Assembly (NCBI GenBank): GCA_001898995.1 | Contig: MKVZ01000013.1 | Span: forward strand, 1 to 58,054 | Reading direction: 5' to 3' | Source: Rhizobiales bacterium 63-22 | GTDB lineage: Bacteria; Pseudomonadota; Alphaproteobacteria; Rhizobiales; Rhizobiaceae | Length of the DNA stretch: 58,054 nt | Shown: positions 51,925 through 58,054 of the stretch, piece after piece | Layout: each line of letters starts with the position of its first letter | How positions within the stretch are numbered: position 1 is the stretch's first letter | The notes under the pieces: generated by a model | Databases searched by the model: none | What the model was told of the DNA's origin: nothing | The model's input: only the letters and a program-made list of their open reading frames with translations | Made by a program: the position numbers and the translations under genes

Positions 51925-53064
51925 ATGGCTTGTTTCTCAATCGGCCGCCGTACGATGCTGACCATGCTGATGGCTTCGACCGTGGCCTTTACCGTGCCCG
52001 CGATTGCCGCGGACAAGACGCACGTAAAGATCGGATTTCTGGGCCCCATTTCGGGCGGAAACGCCCAGCAGGGTCTCGGTGCGAAAAACGGCTTCATGCT
52101 GGCCATAGAACAGGCCAATGCCCGGCCGGACTCCGCTTACGAATTCGAACCCGTGGTGCTTGACGATGCCTCCGACCCGCAGACCGGCGTTTCGGCGACG
52201 ATGAAACTGGTCAACGACCCCGATGTCGCCGCCGCGACGGGCTTCTGGAACTCACCGGTGGCGCTGGCCGCGATGCCGGTCTTTGCCCGTTTCCAGACTC
52301 CGCTGGTCGTCTGGGGCGCGATCTCGCCCGCGATCACCGATCAGAACCTGCCGGAGGTGACGCGCGTCACGCCGACCCTTCTCACCGAAAACAAGCCGCT
52401 GGCAGAATGGGCGGTGAAGACACTCGGCGCCAAGCATATCGCCATCGTTGCCGACAACTCCGATTTCGGCAAAGCGAACGCCGACGCCATCAAGAAGTTT
52501 ACGCCCGAAGCGGGCGGCGAGATCGTCTCCACCGACCTCTTCCCGGTCGGCACCACCGATTTCCGCACCATTCTGACCGGTATCAAGGGCAAGAATGTCG
52601 ATGCGATCTATTTCGGCGGCGTCATCACCGATGCCGGTATCTTCGCCAAGCAGATGAAGGAACTCGGCATCGACAAGCCCATGCTCGGCACCTCGGGCAT
52701 GTACGACCCCGATTTCATTTCCGTGGCGGGTGACGCAGCCACGAACGCCATCGTCTCCTATCCCAAGGCAGCCGCGACCGAAAAGCTGAAAAAGATGGAG
52801 ACCGACTACGCGGCGCATCATTTCGCCGAGCCGGAAAATCCCTATACGAAATATGCCTACGATGCCGCAAACGTCATCATCCACGCCATCGATACAGTCG
52901 GCGTGAGCGACAAGACGAAGCTCGCCGCCGCGATCCGCGCCACGAAGCTTGACGGCGCCACCGGTCTCATCACCTTCGATGCGAACGGGCAGGCCGCGAC
53001 GCCGGTACAGGTCGAGATGAAGACCGTGCGCGACGGCAAGTGGGTGGACTACACGGCGAAATAA
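51925..53064 (+). CDS. Branched-chain-type periplasmic binding protein (LivJ-like)
   Basis: A 379-residue family 6 binding protein. The signal peptide (SIGRRTMLTMLMASTVAFTV..AIAA) contains an RR pair. The mature part has VKIGFLGPISGGNAQQGLGAKNG, FEPVVLDDASDPQTGVSATM and AIVADNSDFGKANADAI. ATG 51925 follows AGGGAGAG. It is divergent from livHMGF and followed by a terminator and then a Rid/DUF1028/ArgE operon, which suggests the ligand is a peptide-like or N-acylated amino acid rather than plain leucine. That is inference. Confidence 0.91.
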   Translation: MACFSIGRRTMLTMLMASTVAFTVPAIAADKTHVKIGFLGPISGGNAQQGLGAKNGFMLAIEQANARPDSAYEFEPVVLDDASDPQTGVSATMKLVNDPDVAAATGFWNSPVALAAMPVFARFQTPLVVWGAISPAITDQNLPEVTRVTPTLLTENKPLAEWAVKTLGAKHIAIVADNSDFGKANADAIKKFTPEAGGEIVSTDLFPVGTTDFRTILTGIKGKNVDAIYFGGVITDAGIFAKQMKELGIDKPMLGTSGMYDPDFISVAGDAATNAIVSYPKAAATEKLKKMETDYAAHHFAEPENPYTKYAYDAANVIIHAIDTVGVSDKTKLAAAIRATKLDGATGLITFDANGQAATPVQVEMKTVRDGKWVDYTAK

Positions 53065-53077
53065 GCCTTTTCGATCA

Positions 53078-53108
53078 AAGATGCCCCGCGAGGAAAGCGG
53101 GGCATCTT
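53078..53108 (+). terminator. Rho-independent terminator after the binding-protein gene
   Basis: aagatgccccgc (53078-53089), loop gaggaaa and gcggggcatctt (53097-53108) make a 12-bp perfect stem followed after two C residues by gttttc. It should limit read-through into the Rid-family gene. Confidence 0.8.
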
Positions 53109-53142
53109 CCGTTTTCAATGTATTTCACGCGAGGAAACAGAC

Positions 53143-53559
53143 ATGCCCGTGCATACCCGTATTCGCCCGTTCAACACCAGGGACACCTATCCGGAGCAGA
53201 AGCTGAACAACGATCTGTGTCAGGCTGTGGCGGCGCGCGGTACGACCGTTTTTGTACGCGGACAAATTTCGCAGGATCTTGATACGCGCGAAAGCCTGCA
53301 TATAGGAGATCCGGCGGCGCAGGCCCGCAAGGCGATGGAAAACATCAAGATGCTGCTGGAAGAAGCGGGATCCGATCTGAGCCATGTCTGCCGTGTCGTG
53401 GTCTACCTGATCGATATTCGCTATCGCGAGGCTGTCTATCGCGTGATGGGCGAATATCTCCAGGGCGTGTTTCCGGTCTCGACCGGCCTCGTCGTCTCGG
53501 CGCTGGCGCGTCCCGAATGGCTGGTCGAAATCGAAGCCACTGCCGTGATCCCCGAATGA
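53143..53559 (+). CDS. Rid-family (YjgF/YER057c/UK114) protein without the RidA arginine
   Basis: A 138-residue Rid-fold protein with VFVRGQIS, AQARKAMENIKMLLEEAGSDL and VVYLIDIRYREAVYRVM. In RidA imine deaminases an Arg in FPARSCVEV binds the substrate carboxylate. Here the region reads FPVSTGLVVSALARPEW, so that Arg is missing and the protein belongs to another Rid subgroup of unsettled function. GAGGAAAC precedes ATG 53143. It starts a three-gene operon with DUF1028 and ArgE-like genes. Confidence 0.87.
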   Translation: MPVHTRIRPFNTRDTYPEQKLNNDLCQAVAARGTTVFVRGQISQDLDTRESLHIGDPAAQARKAMENIKMLLEEAGSDLSHVCRVVVYLIDIRYREAVYRVMGEYLQGVFPVSTGLVVSALARPEWLVEIEATAVIPE

Positions 53560-53580
53560 GCCTGAGGTAAGGAAACCGGC

Positions 53581-54258
53581 ATGACTTTTTCCATTTCCGG
53601 CCGCTGCGCGAGAACCGGCATGTTCGGTATCGCCGTCTCGTCCTCCTCGCCCTGTGTGGCGGCGCGGTGCGCGCATGTGCGCGCCGGCGTCGGCGCGGTC
53701 TCGACGCAGAATGTCACCGATCCGCGTCTCGGCCCGAAAGGGCTGGACCTGATGACCTCCGGGCTTTCGGCGCAGGAGGCGCTCGACCGGCTGGTCGCGG
53801 AAGCGCCACATGTCGAATATCGTCAGCTGGCGCTGGTCGACGCCAGCGGCGGCACAGCCGACTGGTCCGGGGCGAAGACATTGGGCACCCACGGCGCGTC
53901 GCGGACGGAAAATGCCGTCGCCGCCGGCAATATGCTGCGCTCGGCCGACATACCGCATCGCATGATCGAGGCATTCACGCAAACGGAAGCGATGCATCTG
54001 GGCGACCGGCTGCTGGCCGCCATGCGCGCGGCCATCGCGGCGGGCGGCGAGGAAGGGCCGGTCCATTCCATGGGAATGGTCATGGTGGACAAGGTGTCGT
54101 GGAATGTGGCCGATCTGCGTATCGACTGGACAGACGGCGACCCGATCGCGGAATGTTCCGCGCTATGGGAACGCTGGCGTACCGAAATGGACGCCTACGT
54201 TACCCGCGCTCTCGATCCGACAGCCGCTCCGAGCTACGGCGTGCCGGGCGATCTTTAG
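53581..54258 (+). CDS. DUF1028 family protein
   Basis: A 225-residue DUF1028 protein recognised by TFSISGRCARTGMFGIAVSS, the GVGAVSTQNVTDPRLGPKGLDLM block and ENAVAAGNML. The family is thought to have an Ntn-hydrolase-like fold, but its substrate is unknown. The gene is 21 bp after the Rid gene and just before an M20 deacylase. Co-occurrence with Liv-type importers and amidohydrolases points to amide or acyl-amino acid degradation. A normal SD (GAGGTAAGG) precedes ATG 53581. Confidence 0.85.
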   Translation: MTFSISGRCARTGMFGIAVSSSSPCVAARCAHVRAGVGAVSTQNVTDPRLGPKGLDLMTSGLSAQEALDRLVAEAPHVEYRQLALVDASGGTADWSGAKTLGTHGASRTENAVAAGNMLRSADIPHRMIEAFTQTEAMHLGDRLLAAMRAAIAAGGEEGPVHSMGMVMVDKVSWNVADLRIDWTDGDPIAECSALWERWRTEMDAYVTRALDPTAAPSYGVPGDL

Positions 54259-54283
54259 AGTTAGCTGAACAGTGGTTGTGTGA

Positions 54284-55456
54284 ATGATCCCTTCGACCGT
54301 TGAAATTCTCGACCGTCTGGTTTCGTTCCCGACGATATCGCGTACATCCAATCTGGCGCTGCTGGATTATGTCGAGGAAACGTTGCGTGCCGCCGGCGCC
54401 CGAACGCTGCGATTCGCACACCCGGACGGCAGCCGCGCAAATCTGTGGGCGACCATCGGTCCCGACGGGCCGGGCGGTGTCGTGCTTTCGGGTCATACCG
54501 ATGTCGTGCCGGTGGAAGGACAGAACTGGAGCAGCGATCCTTTCGTCCTGAACGAACGCGGAGGACGCTATCATGCGCGCGGAACGGCGGACATGAAAGG
54601 TTTCGTGGCCGCCGCGCTTCACGCTTCGCTCCATGCCGCGAACGAAGCCGCTTCCCGGCGATTGAAGGTGCCGTTGCATTTGGCGCTTTCCTATGACGAG
54701 GAAATCGGCTGCCTCGGCGTGCGCGGCATGATCGACGCGCTGAAAAGACAGCAGAGCCGTCCGGCGCTTTGCATCGTCGGAGAGCCGACGGGCATGCGTG
54801 TCGCTACCGGCCATAAGGGCAAGATCGCCCTGCGCGCCTGCTGCCATGGGCAGGAGGGGCATTCGGCGCTGGCGCCTCATGCGTTGAACGCGCTGCATAT
54901 GGGTGCGGCCTTCATCGCCGCCCTGCAGACACGGCAGGAAGAACTGGCCGTCGGCGGGGCGCGCGACCTCGATTACGACATCCCCTATTCCACCATCCAT
55001 GCCGGCATGATGCACGGCGGCGATGCGCTCAATATCGTGCCCAATCGCTGCGAGATCGACTTCGAAATCCGCAACATCGCCGAGGACGATCCCCAGACCA
55101 TCCTCGCCGGCATCAGGGTCGACGCCGGAAGCATCGCGGCGCGATGGCACAACCGTTTCCCCATGGCCTGCATCGAGATCGAGGAGATTTCGAGGTATCC
55201 CGGCCTCAACAGCGGCGCCGATGCGCCGGCCGTTCGCCTGCTGCGGAATATACTCGATCCCGACGGCCCGACGATCAAGGTGCCTTTCGGTACCGAGGGC
55301 GGGTTGTTCAGCGAGGAACTTGGACTCTCGACAGCCGTCTGCGGTCCCGGCTTCATGGAACAAGGCCACAAGCCAGACGAATTCATCTCCGCCGACCAGC
55401 TTGCACAATGCGACCGGATGCTGGCGCGTCTTATCGAGACCCTGCAAGCCATTTAA
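54284..55456 (+). CDS. ArgE-like M20 deacylase (acetylornithine deacetylase family)
   Basis: A 390-residue M20 enzyme of the ArgE group: LSGHTDVVPVEG (metal His and Asp), RGTADMKGFVAAAL (bridging Asp), LSYDEEIGCLGVRG (catalytic and metal Glu), IVGEPTGMRV and the late His in MEQGHKPDEF. The lid has GQEGHSALAPHALNAL. It probably removes an acyl group from an imported amino acid; true arginine biosynthesis is less likely beside a Liv importer. It lies 25 bp downstream of the DUF1028 gene. Confidence 0.87.
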   Translation: MIPSTVEILDRLVSFPTISRTSNLALLDYVEETLRAAGARTLRFAHPDGSRANLWATIGPDGPGGVVLSGHTDVVPVEGQNWSSDPFVLNERGGRYHARGTADMKGFVAAALHASLHAANEAASRRLKVPLHLALSYDEEIGCLGVRGMIDALKRQQSRPALCIVGEPTGMRVATGHKGKIALRACCHGQEGHSALAPHALNALHMGAAFIAALQTRQEELAVGGARDLDYDIPYSTIHAGMMHGGDALNIVPNRCEIDFEIRNIAEDDPQTILAGIRVDAGSIAARWHNRFPMACIEIEEISRYPGLNSGADAPAVRLLRNILDPDGPTIKVPFGTEGGLFSEELGLSTAVCGPGFMEQGHKPDEFISADQLAQCDRMLARLIETLQAI

Positions 55457-55516
55457 AAGATAGCGCCTTCGCTGAGCGATAGTCCCCGCGCAGGGCCGGT
55501 TCAGGGCCGAAGGTTC

Positions 55517-56128
55517 TCAAGCCGCGACATTCAATTCGATCTGCTTGAGTGCGGCCGAGATCGAGCGTTCGCGCTGCTCGGCGCTGACCTTCATGCCTTC
55601 CGCCGCGATGACATCGATATTCCCGATGCCGAGAAAACCGAAGAGCACCCGCAGGTAGCTTTCGGCATGCTCGTAGGCTTGCCGGCCGGAGTCCGGCCCG
55701 TAAAAGCCGCCCCGCGCGATGGCGAGGATGATGCGCTTGTCGCCCGCCAGTCCTTCAGGTCCCTTGTCGGTGTAGCGGAACGTCTTGCCGGCCACGGTGA
55801 TGCGGTCGATCCACGCCTTGAGCTGGCTGGGAATGCCGAAATTGTAGAAGGCGACACCGATCACGACTATGTCGGCGGACAGGAACTCGTCCAGCGCCCG
55901 ACCACCCAGATCGAGATCGTCCTGTAATGCCCGGTCGTGTTTCACGCCGGGAGTCTGGCCGGCCAGATAGGCGCCGGAGAGATGCGGAAGGGGATGGGCG
56001 GCGAGATCGCGGTAGGTCACGGTGGCTGTCGGCGTCTGGCTGGTGAGCTGGTCTACAACCGCCCGGGACAGAATACGGCTCGCGCTGACCTCGCCGAGGA
56101 TGCTGGTGTCGATATGCAGGATGTTCAC
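55517..56128 (-). CDS. azoR: FMN-dependent NADH-azoreductase (AzoR family)
   Basis: A 203-residue flavodoxin-fold quinone/azo reductase with ILHIDTSILGEVSASR (FMN phosphate site), APMYNFGIPSQLK-type AFYNFGIPSQLKAWIDRI, and the GGFYGPDSGRQAYEHAESYL region. I chose the GTG at 56128 because AAGGAAGG lies eight bases upstream and the family begins here; an ATG at 56167 would add 13 residues. It is divergent from an HxlR regulator. Confidence 0.88.
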   Translation of the reverse strand: MNILHIDTSILGEVSASRILSRAVVDQLTSQTPTATVTYRDLAAHPLPHLSGAYLAGQTPGVKHDRALQDDLDLGGRALDEFLSADIVVIGVAFYNFGIPSQLKAWIDRITVAGKTFRYTDKGPEGLAGDKRIILAIARGGFYGPDSGRQAYEHAESYLRVLFGFLGIGNIDVIAAEGMKVSAEQRERSISAALKQIELNVAA

Positions 56129-56210
56129 GGAATCGGCCTTCCTTGGGTGGTAATCATTCGATACCATTGCACATTAAGTAACCGGCCCGATCCCGCAAGG
56201 AGGCACATTT

Positions 56211-56621
56211 ATGAAACCCGGTCGACTCGCTGTTCCCGCTTCCGCTCCTCCCGGCCACGAATTGCATGCGCCGGAGCGGTGCCGCACGGTCAGCGCCGTC
56301 CTTTCCCGCATCGGCGACAAATGGTCGGTGCTGATCATCATGCAACTTGGAGGGGGATCGCGTCGGTTCAGCGAGCTTCGGCGCGCCATCGGCAGCATCT
56401 CGCAGCGCATGCTGACGCTGACGCTGCGTGGGCTGGAGCGCGACGGCATCATCTCCCGCACGGTTACGCCAACGATCCCGCCGCGTGTCGATTATGAGTT
56501 GACCGATCTGGGCAAGTCCCTGTGCGAGCCGGTCCACGCGCTCGGAAATTGGGCGTTGGACAATCATGAAAAGATCGCGGCGGCCCGAACCCGCTTCGAC
56601 GAAAGAGATGGGACAGTTTGA
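56211..56621 (+). CDS. HxlR-family transcriptional regulator
   Basis: A 136-residue single-domain winged-helix regulator with the HxlR opening CRTVSAVLSRIGDKWSVLII, RRFSELRRAIGSISQRMLTL and the wing GIISRTVTPTIPPRVDYELT. Cys24 is at the usual HxlR position for redox or quinone sensing. AAGGAGG precedes ATG 56211. Divergent from the azoreductase gene, it most likely controls it in response to quinones or electrophiles. Confidence 0.88.
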   Translation: MKPGRLAVPASAPPGHELHAPERCRTVSAVLSRIGDKWSVLIIMQLGGGSRRFSELRRAIGSISQRMLTLTLRGLERDGIISRTVTPTIPPRVDYELTDLGKSLCEPVHALGNWALDNHEKIAAARTRFDERDGTV

Positions 56622-57527
56622 ACAGCAGATCGCCGCTTTTCTGTAACGAAGACGATCGATGCTTACAGTTTCCCGCTCATTCATTATTCCGACGAACTGA
56701 TGTCGCCATTGATATAGCTGCTGGAGAGCACCCAAGGCGATGCACGAAGGGAGCGGAAAGGTTTGATGGCTTCATACAAGGACTCGGTAAGCATCTGGCG
56801 ATCAGAGACGAATTTCTGGAGGAGCTTGCACGCGATGTCGATTCGCTTACGCGATAGTCCAACGTAAGAACAGCTCGAGGCGGACGGCGGTGAATCCTGA
56901 AAATCCAAACCGTCCCATTCGCTGCCGATGGCCGCGGGTCACAGCACGCGGCTGGATATTTTTTTTACGGCATCGCGTCCACGTTTCCGAAACGCCGATC
57001 TATCTCGACACGCTGCTTGCCGATAAGCTGTTGACCGGTCGGCTGGAGCCTCGCTTGATCGAGGACTCCTGAATGCCGAGGCCGATGCGGCCCTGCGAAA
57101 GCTCCCATGCTCGGTCAACGCGAAAAGGTACCGTACGACTGGCTCCCTCCTGCGGGGAATATGGTTTTACAGGCACTTTGTCCGAAGCGAGATTCTGCCT
57201 TCATTTGACTATGAATCAGGTCGTCAAATTCAGCAGCGTTTTTGCTGGAAGTATTACTGCAATAATTATCCGGCATTTGCGCAAGCGCCGTACAGCACTG
57301 AAAAAGCACACGGCAACAACTGCTATGGTTCGTTTTAGATTCATAAAACCCTTCATTGCTGCGGGCTTTTGGGTCTGTGACTGTTTCGCGCATAACCGGC
57401 ATCCTGTGTTGCGACTTTCGGCGTGAGAATATTGGCATTCACAAAAATCGGATCGATGTGGACATCAGAGGCGAAGCCCCACGGGCACTCATTCGCTGGC
57501 GGATCACGAGGGCTTTCCAGCAACAGG
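56622..57527. other. Decayed interval without an intact gene
   Basis: Short frames only. A plus-strand piece at 56890-57072 ends in LDTLLADKLLTGRLEPRLIEDS, faintly like the end of a LysR effector domain, but the rest of such a gene is absent. 57073-57426 (+) and 57115-57438 (-) have no recognised motif. Given the frameshifted pseudogene that follows, this looks like degraded DNA. Confidence 0.45.
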
Positions 57528-58054
57528 TTACCGGTCAGGTCGCAGCACGGTCAGTTGGCGTGGGCCGGCGTCGGCTGCGGCGTGGGCCGCCGCCTCGTTG
57601 GCTTCATCCAGCCTGAATTCGGTCAATTCGAACTGGCCAAGGTCGATCAGTCCGGCACGCACCATCTGCGCCATCCGGGGGATAGCATCCCTGCCGTACA
57701 TCCAGACGCCGTGTACCATGGTCTCGTTGTGCATCCGCCAGTTATAATTCAGTCCGAGATTTCCTTCCTCGCCGCTCAAACTACCCATCAGTATCACTCG
57801 CCCGCCCAATTTCACGGTCAGCATAGCAACGCGCACCTGAGCGGCGGACACCTCCCGTGGCAGGAAATCCAGAACCATGTCGATTGGTCCGCCGGCTCCA
57901 TCGCAGACCAGTTCGCGGTCGTGGACCTCGTCGCCCCATAAACCGAACCGTCCGGACGCGGTGCCAGAAGCGCTTGGAAATGTCTTCCAAAATCCCCGCA
58001 TTGCGGCCGGTGACGATGACCCTTCCTGCCCCCCATCACCAATGCCGCGGCGAT
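57528..58054 (-). pseudogene. Zinc-type alcohol dehydrogenase (MDR) pseudogene, partial
   Basis: Read across three frames the minus strand gives AAALVMG, then RVIVTGRNAGILEDISKRFW (NAD-binding fold), then GLWGDEVHDRELVCDGAGGP, IDMVLDFLPREVSAAQ and GGRVILMGSLSGEEGNLGLN up to a normal C-terminus. Frame changes near 58019 and 57945 disrupt it, and the N-terminal catalytic domain lies beyond the window. It is a medium-chain dehydrogenase relative that is no longer functional unless the shifts are sequencing errors. Confidence 0.7.

Noticed and set aside
54200..55447. 415-codon minus-strand open frame
   Set aside because: Antisense to the ArgE-like gene; no motif or ribosome site.
56890..57072. 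LysR C-terminal fragment
   Set aside because: Only a weak likeness over about 20 residues (LLADKLLTGRLEPRL); not enough to call a pseudogene.
1..58054. CRISPR arrays, tRNA, rRNA, riboswitches, phage att sites
   Set aside because: I saw no regularly spaced repeats, no tRNA-like cloverleaf or rRNA sequence, and no recognisable riboswitch core. IS and regulatory dyads explain the repeats found.

Overview
The window looks like an accessory, catabolism-rich stretch of a GC-rich alphaproteobacterium. Hyphomicrobiales (Rhizobiales), perhaps Brucella/Ochrobactrum-like, is my best guess. The reasons are a complete L-fucose-type sugar acid cluster beside an RbsABC-type importer, many amino-acid and branched-chain ABC importers with FCD-type GntR regulators, IS5/IS427-group elements, and two copies of an intergenic repeat (core aagtgg(a/g)aaccggttt) of a kind common in that order. 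The taxon is inferred; no rRNA or tRNA gene was seen.

Layout. (1) 1-1016: a transposase 3' end and an IS427-type IS5-family element sitting at the 3' end of a hydantoinase gene. (2) 1018-6840: D-hydantoinase/dihydropyrimidinase, a cysteine-desulfurase-like class V PLP enzyme and a polar amino acid ABC importer, with a divergent FadR-type regulator and a strong palindromic operator candidate. (3) 6900-7350: a decayed IS5-family remnant whose 3' end recurs at 28744-28826; the two bracket the sugar-acid region. (4) 7491-17740: FAH-family protein, AroE-like dehydrogenase, alpha-ketoglutaric semialdehyde dehydrogenase, L-2-keto-3-deoxyarabonate dehydratase-like enzyme, ABC importer, UxaA/GarD-family dehydratase and a tandem-winged-helix FCD regulator. 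Together these suggest a non-phosphorylative sugar-acid route to 2-oxoglutarate. (5) 17866-28682: L-fuconate dehydratase, 2,4-diketo-3-deoxy-L-fuconate hydrolase, KDF dehydrogenase, lactonase and an RbsABC-like importer, transcribed away from a GAF histidine kinase/NarL-type response regulator pair. A 43-bp nested dyad lies in the divergent promoter.

(6) 28683-30776: an AT-rich scar with an IS3 remnant and an internally deleted IS5-family element. (7) 30777-42179: the least familiar locus. It holds an SDR lacking the catalytic Tyr/Lys, a free-standing CTP-synthase-type glutaminase, a class I aminotransferase, a DapA-like lyase, an ectoine-hydrolase-like M24 protein without metal ligands, an enolase-superfamily epimerase, an M20 deacylase, an amino acid ABC importer and a second tandem-winged-helix FCD regulator. 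I read it as uptake and degradation of an unidentified cyclic or N-acylated amino acid derivative. (8) 42595-45097: a TsdB/TsdA-like thiosulfate dehydrogenase pair with a Tat-exported DsrE-like protein, followed by LysR and a flavin monooxygenase-like protein. (9) 48068-55456: a full branched-chain-type ABC importer (LivFGMH plus binding protein) with a Rid protein, a DUF1028 protein and an ArgE-like deacylase. (10) 55517-58054: divergent azoreductase/HxlR pair, a decayed stretch, and a twice-frameshifted alcohol dehydrogenase pseudogene cut by the window end.

Five ABC importers, at least five specific regulators and many IS scars in 58 kb indicate a mosaic catabolic island built by successive insertions.
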